A stretch of 64,000 nucleotides of DNA, taken from positions 733,851 through 797,850 of the forward strand of contig NZ_LMUH01000026.1 in the NCBI RefSeq assembly GCF_009766105.1. Direction: 5' to 3'. Below are positions 40,193-48,687 of this stretch, in pieces. The notes beneath the pieces were generated by a model, which searched no databases, was not told the origin of the DNA, and saw only the letters and a list, made by a program, of their open reading frames with translations. A program made the position numbers and the translations under genes. Source of the DNA: Granulicella sp. S156. Lineage in GTDB: Bacteria; Acidobacteriota; Terriglobia; Terriglobales; Acidobacteriaceae. The number at the start of each line of letters is the position of its first letter. The first letter of the stretch is position 1.

Positions 40193-40354
40193 TGACTGTT
40201 CTCGCCTAAGCGGACAGTTTTGGATCAAGGACCAACTCTGGGCAAAGCCGCAGGTTTGTGTCCTCGAACTTGATTGCGCTGTGTTGTACTGGGGAGATAC
40301 CGGGCGTGTTTCTTATTCACCGGCCTCGCTGCAGTGTTTTGCGCGAACTTTCTA

Positions 40355-40383
40355 AGAGTATCGAAGTTTCACTCGCTTGTCAA
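40355..40383 (-). promoter_or_regulatory. probable rRNA promoter
   Basis: Minus strand: TTGACA (40383-40378), a 17-base spacer, then TACTCT (40360-40355). The -35 is perfect and the -10 matches TATAAT at three of six, including the first two and last bases. Position about 315 bases upstream of 16S is normal for a leader-bearing rRNA operon. Other start sites are possible. Confidence 0.55.
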
Positions 40384-41098
40384 CCTTTATTCTCGCGATT
40401 TTCTTGTCGCTTTCATTCTTCCATCTGAACCCGTCGGGGCGTGGAGAACAAAGCGACCAGAGCGTGAGATGGTCAACCAACAACAGCACAAATTATCAAA
40501 ACACCGTAACGACTCGATAAGGAGTCGCGGAGCCTAAGCTCCTTGGATACACCACTTGCAGTTGCTTGGGTTTGTGTCGGCCGGCTCAGCGAGCTCTTAC
40601 TACCGCGATCAAACGCTTGGACTGCGCTCCGACTTGCCATACTCACCCCTGAGGGGTAGGCGCGAAGCATTTGTTTCTGTTTCCCGTACCAACCAAGAGT
40701 ATCGCATCGCCTTGCTTTGCGCAACCCCTTGAGGTTGATTCGTTTTCCTTGCCACTTCTTTGCCACATCGTTACGACTGCGACTTGTTGAGATTAGCAAC
40801 GATTGGAGCTTCATGCAAGCCAATAAGTGTGGATAGCTGTGGAGGACTGTGCATTTCTCGTCTTTTACCCGGCTATTCCCTCTTCCTTACAGCGCGGAAA
40901 CCGCTAAAAACCCTGGATTTTCAAGGGAAAACGACGTTTAGCGGATGTTTCTCGTGCAGACTATAAAAACTGCGCCGAATGTCCTGGATCATTCGTTGTG
41001 GACCGTGGGCAAAGGAGATTGAGCGCTTTAGGCACGGGATATCGTGCAATCGAGATATACCGCCCCGGCAGGGCTCTATTTTCTTTGGGCCCGTAACC

Positions 41099-41153
41099 CA
41101 GGGTGGAGGCGACACGGCGAGCAAAAAGCGCTCTCCGCGTCGCCTCCACCCTG
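41099..41153. repeat. palindrome with 15-bp perfect arms
   Basis: CAGGGTGGAGGCGAC (41099-41113) and its exact complement (41139-41153) enclose 25 bases with partial inner pairing around AAAAA. Flanking ATATACCGCCCC and ATATATCGCCCC modules lie on both sides. CCAGGGT modules also occur at 16418-16492. Confidence 0.75.
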
Positions 41154-41321
41154 AGCTGGTATATATCGCCCCTTTGGGGCTTGTTCCCGTGGTTGTTTGA
41201 CCCTCTGCGCTGCGTTTAGCTGCTGTACTCCATTTTGTGTTGATGTAGTCGCGCATTTGAAGGCCGGTTGAATAGTTACCCTGTGGTCATTCCATGTCGC
41301 AGGAGAAAAGAGCATATCCAA

Positions 41322-41384
41322 GGGCTGAAGCCCGCTCTGGGACTGCGCTTTGATGTCCGGACTAAAGTCCGGATCTAAGCGCAG
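41322..41384. repeat. two nested hairpin modules
   Basis: GGGCT-GA-AGCCC at 41322-41333, then a two-level hairpin 41343-41384: outer CTGCGCTT/AAGCGCAG and inner TCCGGACT-AA-AGTCCGGA, each perfect. Comparable short-stem modules occur inside 19332-19452. Confidence 0.75.
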
Positions 41385-41498
41385 AGACAAAAGCAAATAC
41401 GCTCTCTGATCTGACTCATCATCAAGCTCACATCTCGCGATCGGTGAAACCACTCTTGGCCATGATTCGATAGAATCCGCATCAGGTAAACACCACAC

Positions 41499-42041
41499 AT
41501 GGAAGCCAACGAAATTAGCGAGTTCTCTCAGGAGATGAATGAGGCAGGTGAGGGCGGTATGAAGCATATCGCCCTCATCATAAGCGTGCTGGCGGTATTG
41601 GTTGCAATGGTTACAGTACTGGGCCATCGCACGCATACGGAAGCCATTCTGATGCAGTCGCGTGCCGCCGACCAATGGAACCAGTATCAGGCCAAAAAGA
41701 TTCGGCATGGACAGCTCAGCTCTACTTCCGACCTGCTATCCCTGCAGCCCAGCACGAACGATGCCGCCGTGCAGCACAAGCTGGCTGAGTATAAGGCGCA
41801 CCTCGAAAAGCTGGACGAGGACCTTCTTGACGAGCAGAAGAAGGCCGAGGAGTTTGAGCACGAAGTAAGATTCTCCGAACGCCGAGCGAATCGCTACGAC
41901 CTGGGCGAAGCACTCCTGCAGATTGCAGTAGTGCTCGCGTCGATTACGCTGCTTACGAAACAGAAGACTTACTTCGTGCTCGGTCTGGCTCTGGGTTTAG
42001 CTGGGTTGTTGACCGCCCTGTCCGCGTCCTTGATCCACTAA
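41499..42041 (+). CDS. DUF4337-domain membrane protein
   Basis: 180 residues. An N-terminal acidic helix, a membrane segment (IALIISVLAVLVAMVTVLG), a long soluble region with AADQWNQYQAKKIRHG, a charged coiled-coil-like stretch (LAEYKAHLEKLDEDLLDEQKKAEEFEHEV), then two C-terminal membrane segments (ALLQIAVVLASITLLT and FVLGLALGLAGLLTALSASL). This layout and the WNQYQAKKIR motif fit DUF4337. Function unknown. ATG 41499; single gene. Confidence 0.85.
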   Translation: MEANEISEFSQEMNEAGEGGMKHIALIISVLAVLVAMVTVLGHRTHTEAILMQSRAADQWNQYQAKKIRHGQLSSTSDLLSLQPSTNDAAVQHKLAEYKAHLEKLDEDLLDEQKKAEEFEHEVRFSERRANRYDLGEALLQIAVVLASITLLTKQKTYFVLGLALGLAGLLTALSASLIH

Positions 42042-42085
42042 AAGACCAACGGGCGAAATGGTTTATCGTCATGCGAATTAGAGAA

Positions 42086-42229
42086 ACCTGCAGGTTGTCC
42101 GCGCACGCAATAGTGCTGGTACAAGCAACCTGCAGGTCTCTCCGCTACGGCGGCAAAAAGCGCCGCGTCGCACCCCAGCGAACAAAAGACGCGTTCGCCG
42201 GGGACCCCGCACTCCGGTCGAGATGACAA
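42086..42229. repeat. dispersed palindromic repeat, copy 2 (diverged)
   Basis: AACCTGCAGGTT at 42085-42096 faces CAAGCAACCTGCAGGTCTCTCC at about 42122-42143, followed by GCTACGGCGGCAAAAAGCGCCG and ending CGGTCGAGATGACAA (42215-42229). These parts match the element at 12734-12882 in reverse order, but the arms here are less symmetric. Confidence 0.7.
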
Positions 42230-42278
42230 TGTATGGGTGAGGTCGAAAAAGGCACATCACGATATTCGTGAAATGCTT

Positions 42279-42896
42279 TTAGAACTTCGCCGGCTCTTCC
42301 CATGCCGTAAAGACGAACTCGTGGAGAGGCTTGCGTTGGCGGGGTGCAATCTCCCGCTCACGCACAGGCTCCGGTAGCGTGTCCGGATCACCGAAATAAC
42401 CGACAGCCGTTACCGCGCCGATGGCAAATTCTTCGGGAATCGCGAAGGCCTCGCGCGCTTTGTCATGGCTGAAGCCTCCCATTGAGTGAGTGTGCAGGCC
42501 GAGCGCCGTTGCCTGGAGGGAGAGATTGGCTGTTGCCGCGCCTGTGTCATGCAAGCCGTAATGGTTGGGGTTGCCATTATGACCTAAGGTCTTTTTCGCT
42601 GCCGACAGTATGAGTACGGGAGCGCTCTTTGCCCATCCCTGATTGAACTCAACGAGGGTGTCGAAGATTTTCTTGTAGGTCTCATCGCCGCGATGGCCAA
42701 CGAGGAAACGCCATGGCTGCTCGTTGGACGAAGACGCCGCCCATTGCGCCGCTTCGAAGAGCTTTTTGACATCGTCGGTGGAGATCGCCTTGTCGGCGAA
42801 GGCGCGAGGGCTCCAGCGTCCAAGGATGACTTCTATGACGCCTGGTAGTGCCGGTGCGTGCTTCAGTTTTTCAATCGCTTCTGAGTTCTGAGACAT
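42279..42896 (-). CDS. nitroreductase-family FMN oxidoreductase
   Basis: 205 residues from ATG 42896 (MSQNSEAIEKL), chosen because GGAG lies 6 bases upstream; ATG at 42908 has no ribosome-binding site. Signatures: RWSPRAFADKAISTDDVKKLFEAAQWAASSSNEQPWRFLVG at the start, with the Arg-Trp-Ser-Pro-Arg FMN-binding block, then ANLSLQATALGLHTHSMGGF and AIGAVTAVGYFGDPDTLPEP. These enzymes reduce nitro compounds, quinones or similar with NAD(P)H. Physiological substrate unknown. Confidence 0.92.
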   Translation of the reverse strand: MSQNSEAIEKLKHAPALPGVIEVILGRWSPRAFADKAISTDDVKKLFEAAQWAASSSNEQPWRFLVGHRGDETYKKIFDTLVEFNQGWAKSAPVLILSAAKKTLGHNGNPNHYGLHDTGAATANLSLQATALGLHTHSMGGFSHDKAREAFAIPEEFAIGAVTAVGYFGDPDTLPEPVREREIAPRQRKPLHEFVFTAWEEPAKF

Positions 42897-42972
42897 TCTT
42901 CGCTCCATGGGAGAAATTTCTCTACGTTAGATTCGGTGGTTCTGAGGTAAGACTCATACCTTCTGTGGACTC

Positions 42973-43659
42973 TTAGAAGCCGTCGGGCTTGTTCAATACG
43001 CCAAGATCGACGAAGCCATTGACGAAGTACTGCACGGCGAGCGCGACCAGCAACAGACCCATAATGCGGACGAGGATGCGGATGCCCGTTTCGCCGAGCA
43101 TGCGGGCGACGCGGTCGGCGCTGCCGAGAACCAGATAGCAGATCGCGGCAGTGATGGTGATCGAACCGAAGATCGCGGCCATCTGCCAGTGAGTCTGGGC
43201 CTGGCCGACCAGCACCATCACGCTGGTGATGGCGCCGGGGCCAGCCAGCATGGGAATGCCCATGGGCACGATGCCGACATCGTCTTTCGAGGAGGCGGCC
43301 TGAGTCTCGTCGGGGCTCTCCTGTGTGGCCGAACGCTTGGCTTCGAGCATGTCGAGGCCGATGAGGAGAAGAATGATGCCGCCGGAGATCTCAAACGCTG
43401 GAAGCGTGATCCCGAAGAGGCGGAAGATGTATGTACCTGCGACTCCAAAGCCTGTGAGGATGACGAACGCAGTCAGCGAGGCCTTGCGGGCGGTACGGCG
43501 GCGCTTGGCGGCATCCTGATCGGCGGTGACGGCGAGAAACGTGGGCAGCGCAGCGAATGGATCAACGAGAAAGAAGATGGAGCTGAGCGCGAGCAACGAA
43601 AAACGGACGTAGGCCGACCCTTCCAAGCGGGATAACGCAGCTGTGTGAGGATCAAACAT
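42973..43659 (-). CDS. MarC family integral membrane protein
   Basis: 228 residues with six membrane segments. The early FFLVDPFAALPTFLAVTA motif and later GIPMLAGPGAITSVMVL motif are the MarC/YchE/YhgN signatures (UPF0056). The second half repeats the first (ILLLIGLDMLEAKRSA loop between). Function unsettled; earlier links to multiple antibiotic resistance were not upheld. It lies 64 bases after the nitroreductase on the same strand and may be co-transcribed. Confidence 0.92.
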   Translation of the reverse strand: MFDPHTAALSRLEGSAYVRFSLLALSSIFFLVDPFAALPTFLAVTADQDAAKRRRTARKASLTAFVILTGFGVAGTYIFRLFGITLPAFEISGGIILLLIGLDMLEAKRSATQESPDETQAASSKDDVGIVPMGIPMLAGPGAITSVMVLVGQAQTHWQMAAIFGSITITAAICYLVLGSADRVARMLGETGIRILVRIMGLLLVALAVQYFVNGFVDLGVLNKPDGF

Positions 43660-43841
43660 GACTCTTTGATTCTTTCACGACAGATCGGGCATGCTTTCGA
43701 AACGGCTGAAACGACACGTTGCCGAGCCCTAAAACATCCAAGGCGGATGCCTGCCCGCATGCTAGACTCAAACGCATTCAGAGCCATGATCTTCATGATC
43801 GATAACGGCCCATCCCCCACACACAGAGTGAGTTGCAGCAG

Positions 43842-46061
43842 ATGACCTATGGCTGGAGCGAGTTACTGAAGAGCGGACTGGGCACGCTGACTCTTCCTTG
43901 TTTTTTTCTGGCTCCCGGATACCTGGCGAGTTCGCTGACGAACGTCTTCGAGTTCAGGAAGCAATCATGGGTCGAGCGGCTACTGTGGTCTCTGGTGCTG
44001 TCCGTGCCTGTGTCCCTGGTACTGGCCGTGCATCCAGGCGTGGGGCTCTCGCCTTTGTGGACTCTGCGGCTGTTCGAGTTGCTGTTCCTCATCGCCATAG
44101 TGCGAGTGGTGTGGGATATACGCCATGACTCGGGGGCTGGACATGCATCATGGGATCGTTACGCGACCATCTGCGCGGTGGCCGCCGCCGGGTTAGTGGC
44201 CTATTGCCTGCTGGCGGCGGCTCCCCTTCAGATCCATCAAAAGCTTTATGAGAGTGCCGCCTGGCAGGATTGGAATGTACGAATCCAGCTGGTGAATTCG
44301 GCGCTGCGTGGGGGCAGCCCTCCGGGCAATCCGATGTTTGCTATCGATGGCGTTGCCCCGCCCCTCCACTACTACTACTTCTGGTATGTGCTTTGCGCTC
44401 AGATCAGCCTGCTGACTGGCGTTGGCGCGCGAGCGGCCTTGACGACGAGCGCCGCCGGAGCGGCACTCGCACTGATGGCGTGCGTGTTTCTCAGCCTGAA
44501 ATATCTTGGGGTGAGCAGGCACAATCTGCGTCGCCAATGCGCAGCGTCTCTGATGGTTGGGTGCGTTCTAGGGCTGGATATCCTACCGGCCGTCCTGGGG
44601 GTTGTACTTCCCTTTCGGAGGGTCCACCCTGACATTCAGCTCTGGCTGGACGATCGTTCGCCGAGCTGGCTGCACTTGATTCTGTGGTCGCCACACCATA
44701 TTGGAGGGCTTGTCTGCTGCGTCATTGGCGCGCTGCTGGTCCTTCGGACGAAGGACATAAGCGGGTGGCAGAGAGCCGTCTATGCGCTGTTGGCCGCAGT
44801 TTGTTTCGCCGCAGCCGCAGGAACATCCACCTTTGTGACGGCACTTTTCGTCCTGGTCTGCCTGGCGATTGTGGGAGACGCAGCCTGGCGGCGCGAGTGG
44901 AGAGTGGTGCAAACCATGATCGGCGCCGGAGTTCTTTCCCTGCTGATCGCGATGCCCTTTCTGCACAGCGCGACAGCTCCTCAGGGGCAGGGTCATGCGC
45001 GGGGCGCAGAACGTGCCATCAAGATATCGGTTCGCTATAACGACCAGGCCCATCAGATGCTGATGCGCTACTTTCCGGCCAAGGGAGCAGCGCAGGACTT
45101 TGGTCACGGCCACAGGTTCGCGATTCCCTTGCGGGTCCAGCAGATGGCTCGCCCCTTATTGATCCTCTCCATGTTCCTGGTGGACTTTGGATTCTTCCTG
45201 TTTGTTCTGGGCGATCGCGTGCAGAGAGATTTTTTCTCCCCTGGACGCATGGAGCGGAACCAGCGAATCCTTTGGCTGATGTTCCTGGGCGTTGCCGTGC
45301 CTGGTTTTCTGGTGACCTCGTCACCCGCAGAGCTCAATAACGACCTGGGCAGGCATGCGGGGATGTGCATGCGTTTTGTGCTGCTGCTATGGGCGTCCCC
45401 TATGGTGGCAACGTACCTGGAGCAGCTTGGACAGGCACCGAGTCTTTCGTCACAGCGGAAGATCGTCCTACAGCGATGCGCTGTCGGAGCGTTTGTGCTG
45501 GGGCTGGCGGGGCAGGTGTGGCAGATCGCCGTGAATCGGTTCGACATTCCCCTGGTCGAGGCCGGCGAGGCTCCGCCGTACACGATTGCAACGCGGATGC
45601 CGAACATCGGCTGGCGCTTCCATCAGATCCATCTCGCGATGGAAGCTGCAGCCCTGGCAACGGCTCCAAATGCGGTCGTGCAAGCCAATCCAAATGGGCG
45701 CCTGGAGCCGGTCTACCTGCTCTATACCAGCCGTCAGATGGCCGCCAGCGACGATGGATGCAATGTGCCCTTCGGGGGCGATCCGTCAGCCTGCCCTCCT
45801 ATCGCCCAGTCGCTGGTCGGATTGTTTGGCGGAACGGGACCCCGCTTCCATGGCATGTCCAACATCCTTCCGCAGATGCCGCTCCAACCGGAGCTGATCA
45901 CGACGACGAACTTCGATCGCGTGTGTCGCGAGGACCGGCTTTCGATCGTCGTGGCTACGTATTCGGACCCGGCATGGCACCATCCGGAGAGCTGGGTCTG
46001 GCAGAAACAGCCGGTCTATGCGAACTCGACCGCACGAGTCTTTGCCTGTCCTATTCCGTGA
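43842..46061 (+). CDS. large polytopic membrane protein, unknown (GT-C-like)
   Basis: 739 residues from ATG 43842 (TTG 43833 possible). About 12-13 membrane segments occupy residues 1-580, followed by a roughly 170-residue soluble C-terminus. The first long loop has YESAAWQDWNVRIQLVNSALRG and PPLHYYYFWYVLCAQ, which recalls the acidic and aromatic first loop of GT-C glycosyltransferases, but no certain family was recognised. The C-terminal region has several Cys and a conserved-looking end VYANSTARVFACPIP. A second copy of that 3' end survives at 47451-47525. Confidence 0.6.
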   Translation: MTYGWSELLKSGLGTLTLPCFFLAPGYLASSLTNVFEFRKQSWVERLLWSLVLSVPVSLVLAVHPGVGLSPLWTLRLFELLFLIAIVRVVWDIRHDSGAGHASWDRYATICAVAAAGLVAYCLLAAAPLQIHQKLYESAAWQDWNVRIQLVNSALRGGSPPGNPMFAIDGVAPPLHYYYFWYVLCAQISLLTGVGARAALTTSAAGAALALMACVFLSLKYLGVSRHNLRRQCAASLMVGCVLGLDILPAVLGVVLPFRRVHPDIQLWLDDRSPSWLHLILWSPHHIGGLVCCVIGALLVLRTKDISGWQRAVYALLAAVCFAAAAGTSTFVTALFVLVCLAIVGDAAWRREWRVVQTMIGAGVLSLLIAMPFLHSATAPQGQGHARGAERAIKISVRYNDQAHQMLMRYFPAKGAAQDFGHGHRFAIPLRVQQMARPLLILSMFLVDFGFFLFVLGDRVQRDFFSPGRMERNQRILWLMFLGVAVPGFLVTSSPAELNNDLGRHAGMCMRFVLLLWASPMVATYLEQLGQAPSLSSQRKIVLQRCAVGAFVLGLAGQVWQIAVNRFDIPLVEAGEAPPYTIATRMPNIGWRFHQIHLAMEAAALATAPNAVVQANPNGRLEPVYLLYTSRQMAASDDGCNVPFGGDPSACPPIAQSLVGLFGGTGPRFHGMSNILPQMPLQPELITTTNFDRVCREDRLSIVVATYSDPAWHHPESWVWQKQPVYANSTARVFACPIP

Positions 46062-46096
46062 GAAGACCACGAATACGGTATAGCTCAGAGGAAGAA

Positions 46097-47320
46097 TCAT
46101 GCAGCATCGCGAATCGTCCAGCGTTCTTTGAGATTGAGAAACAGCGACTCGTAAAAACGGAAGCTTAGCCACGCCAATAAAAGCGTCGAGAAGAGCGCAA
46201 AGGGCAAAAGGATTCGAACACGGTGCATCCCCAGTCCGAGACTGAGTGCTTCGTGATGCTGGACGAGGTAGTTGCAAAAGCGATCAACCAGGTGGCTGTA
46301 GAGATCGTGAAAAATGTCATGAAATACATAGGCTCCATAGCTGATTCGACCCATCCAACGCAGGGGATACAGGCTAAGAGCCCGGCTGACAAGCGAACCA
46401 GGTTGAAGAGCGAGAAGGATTACTAACCCTGTGAGTATCGAGATGGCGCTGAACCCCCAGGTAAGTGCGCCTTCAGGATAGGGATAGGGATTCGCCAGAA
46501 AATGGTGCGCCGGGGTGAGAGCCAACCAAAGAAGGACGGCGGCAAAAACGATAGGGGCAGCGATGCGCGCCCAACGCAGTAGCGCTTCGGAGAGCGGGCC
46601 GCGCAACAGAAGCGCCAGCAGGCCACCGAGGAGAAGATCGTCCACACGGAAGGGGGTGGCGTGGGCCAGGATGTTGTATTCGAGCATCCAGGCCGGAAGT
46701 AAATGCGAGGCAAGTATACGCATGGCAAGGCAAACCGGAAGCGATGCGGCGCATATCCAGACGAGTTTACGGCGGTCCCTTACCCAGAAGACGATCCACG
46801 GCCAAACGAGATAAAACTGCTCCTCGACACAGAGGGTCCAGAAATGGCCCAGGTAGAGCACCACCCAGTGGATAGACGGCGCAGGCAGGAGTTGGAGGTC
46901 CGCTAGCCGTTGCAGTGGATCACCCCAACGGTAGGGATGTACATAGCCCACAAAGTTTCCTAAATATGCCGGCCAGACGAGCCAGTGCCAGGACCACTGC
47001 CAATGCACGAAGGGATCCAAGGCAAGAAGAACGAGGAAGATGCCGTAGTAGAGCGGAAAGATTCGCAGCGTGCGCCGGACGTAAAAGTTTCGGGTACGGT
47101 TTGAGTCGTTGCGACTGTCGAAGAGAATACCGGTAATAAGGAATCCGGAGAGAACGAAAAAGACGTTGACGCCAGCCCATCCCCACGGCAGAAACGTGTA
47201 GTGGTAGAGGAAGACCATCAGGAAGGCAATGGCACGGAGGCCGTCGAGTGCAGGATAAAAGGCGCGGTTCTCAGGCAGCGTACGCTCGGTATTGCCAGTA
47301 ACGGGCAGGCTGTGCGGCAA
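46097..47320 (-). CDS. acyltransferase 3 family protein
   Basis: 407 residues. YPALDGLRAIAFLMVFLYHYTF at the N-terminus, VNVFFVLSGFLITGIL, and FYVRRTLRIFPLYYGIF identify the acyltransferase-3/OafA family (PF01757): ten membrane segments, with the catalytic His in the first. It likely acylates a surface or secreted glycan. The only usable start is TTG 47320, which lies in the T-run of a terminator-like hairpin (47319-47344). It converges with the large membrane-protein gene and is flanked by the two copies of that gene's 3' end. Confidence 0.85.
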   Translation of the reverse strand: MPHSLPVTGNTERTLPENRAFYPALDGLRAIAFLMVFLYHYTFLPWGWAGVNVFFVLSGFLITGILFDSRNDSNRTRNFYVRRTLRIFPLYYGIFLVLLALDPFVHWQWSWHWLVWPAYLGNFVGYVHPYRWGDPLQRLADLQLLPAPSIHWVVLYLGHFWTLCVEEQFYLVWPWIVFWVRDRRKLVWICAASLPVCLAMRILASHLLPAWMLEYNILAHATPFRVDDLLLGGLLALLLRGPLSEALLRWARIAAPIVFAAVLLWLALTPAHHFLANPYPYPEGALTWGFSAISILTGLVILLALQPGSLVSRALSLYPLRWMGRISYGAYVFHDIFHDLYSHLVDRFCNYLVQHHEALSLGLGMHRVRILLPFALFSTLLLAWLSFRFYESLFLNLKERWTIRDAA

Positions 47321-47344
47321 AAAAGAGACCCCCTCGGAGTCTCT
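47319..47344 (-). promoter_or_regulatory. terminator-like hairpin covering the ribosome-binding site of an acyltransferase
   Basis: Minus strand: AGAGACTCC-GAG-GGGGTCTCT followed by TTTTT. The 9-bp stem (one G-T pair) and U-run look like an intrinsic terminator. The GAGGGGG of loop and 3' arm (47335-47329) is also the only Shine-Dalgarno-like sequence for the TTG start at 47320. A second hairpin (GTTTACT/AGTAAAC, 47348-47374) lies just upstream. The arrangement suggests attenuation or translation control. Confidence 0.5.
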
Positions 47345-47450
47345 GCAGTTTACTTCACGGCGATGGAGTAAACGGCAGGACTTTGCGCTTCAACTTGGGC
47401 ATTCGGGCGAAGGAACCTGTCAGGACTACTGATATGGCCTTCGAATGCTG

Positions 47451-47525
47451 GCTGGGTCTGGCAGAAACAGCCGGTCTATGCGAACTCGACCGCACGCGTC
47501 TTTGCCTGCCCTATTCCTTGAGAAA
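47451..47525 (+). pseudogene. remnant of a paralogue of the large membrane protein (3' end only)
   Basis: About 70 bases match the last codons of the gene ending at 46061, including the stop. Only three substitutions occur up to the stop, all at third codon positions and all silent (Arg CGA/CGC, Cys TGT/TGC, Pro CCG/CCT). Upstream of 47451 homology stops abruptly. The silent pattern implies the copy came from a gene that was still under selection. It forms part of the 310-base spacer before ilvE. Confidence 0.75.
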
Positions 47526-47630
47526 GAGGGCAAATACGATACCCTCCGCTTCGAGTTCCCCTCTACAATTAGTTATGAAACGCGAGAGGAGAACGCTTGA
47601 GCGCTCCTCCGCAAAAAGGAGTTTGATGCT

Positions 47631-48566
47631 ATGCCGCTCGAAACAACTACAAATATCTGGCACAACGGCCGACTGATTCCCTGGGAAAAGGCCAACATTC
47701 ACGTGATGAGCCACGTGATCCACTACGGCTCGTCTGTGTTTGAGGGCATTCGCTGTTACAAGCAACCAGAAGGCGCAGGCATCTTTCGCCTGCCCGAACA
47801 CATGCAGCGGCTTATCAACTCAGCCAAGATCTATCGCATGCCGCTTGCTTACACTGTCGATCAGTTGAATGACGCGGTCGTCGAGGTCGTCGAGGCCAAC
47901 GGTGTCACTCCTTGCTATGTCCGCCCCATTGCGTTTCGCGGCTACGGCGAGATCGGCGTGAATCCGCTGAAGTCGCCGGTCGAGGTCTACATCGCGAACT
48001 TCCCGTGGGGCAAGTACGTTCCCGGCGATGGTGGCGCAGACGTTTGCATTTCGAGCTGGAACCGTCTGGCGCCCAACACCATGCCCTCGCTCGCGAAGGC
48101 TGGCGCGAACTATATGAACTCACAGCTCATCCGCATGGAGGCTGACATCAACGGCTATTCGGAGGGCATTGCGCTCGATGTGAATGGCTATCTGTCAGAG
48201 GGCTCGGGTGAGAACCTCTTCATCGTGCGCGGCGGAACGCTGTATACGACGCCGCTGGCGAACTCTGTGCTGAACGGCATTACGCGCGATTCAATTCTGG
48301 TGCTGGCACGCCAGCTTGGCATCCCCGTCGTCGAACAGGCGATGCCGCGCGAGCTGCTCTACATCTGCGATGAGGCCTTCTTCACCGGCACCGCTGCAGA
48401 GGTCACGCATCTGCGGTCTGTCGATCGCATCCTGGTCGGCGACGGCAAGATGGGGCCGATCACCAGCGCGCTGCATAAGGCGTTCTTCGATATCGTGAAT
48501 GGGCTCACGCCGGATCGTTACAACTGGCTGACACCTGTGAAGGTTCGCGAGGCAGTTGGCGTTTAG
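47631..48566 (+). CDS. ilvE: branched-chain amino acid aminotransferase
   Basis: 311 residues, with AAAAAGGAG upstream of ATG 47631. PLP fold-type IV enzyme catalysing the last step of Val, Leu and Ile synthesis. Signatures: IHYGSSVFEGIRCY, YVRPIAFRGYGEIGV, the PLP Lys in PSLAKAGANYMNSQL, then EGSGENLFIVRGG and FFTGTAAEVTHLRSVD. It ends before a strong terminator and is probably a single-gene unit. Confidence 0.96.
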   Translation: MPLETTTNIWHNGRLIPWEKANIHVMSHVIHYGSSVFEGIRCYKQPEGAGIFRLPEHMQRLINSAKIYRMPLAYTVDQLNDAVVEVVEANGVTPCYVRPIAFRGYGEIGVNPLKSPVEVYIANFPWGKYVPGDGGADVCISSWNRLAPNTMPSLAKAGANYMNSQLIRMEADINGYSEGIALDVNGYLSEGSGENLFIVRGGTLYTTPLANSVLNGITRDSILVLARQLGIPVVEQAMPRELLYICDEAFFTGTAAEVTHLRSVDRILVGDGKMGPITSALHKAFFDIVNGLTPDRYNWLTPVKVREAVGV

Positions 48567-48593
48567 ATAGTTCTTTATTTCCTGATCGTGCAA

Positions 48594-48627
48594 AGGCCCA
48601 CATTTCTTGGATGAGATGTGGGCCTTC
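48594..48627 (+). terminator. hairpin after ilvE
   Basis: AAGGCCCACAT (48594-48604) and ATGTGGGCCTT (48617-48627) form a perfect 11-bp stem with a 12-base loop. The T-run after it is short (CTTCGC), so it may act with Rho or as a bidirectional element. The next gene starts 60 bases later. Confidence 0.65.
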
Positions 48628-48687
48628 GCTATAGAGCAGCGCTATCGTGAACTAGCTTTTCCATGCCACAGCAAGGAGTTATCTTTC

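Larger units (their letters stand above)
40041..41498. other. 1.4-kb gene-free stretch: rRNA leader, promoter, palindromic repeats
   Basis: From right to left it carries a pair of hairpin modules (41322-41384), a large palindrome (41099-41153), a segment resembling the other flank of the rRNA operon (41230-41272), then a long AT-balanced stretch (40390-40980) with no recognisable gene, the rRNA promoter (40355-40383) and the leader with boxA (40180-40192). Minus-strand frames here (40473-40823, 40921-41256, 41076-41708) show no family features. Confidence 0.55.

Noticed and set aside
40473-40823. 116-codon minus-strand frame upstream of 16S
   Set aside because: Low-quality composition, no ribosome-binding site or family, and it lies in the rRNA upstream region.
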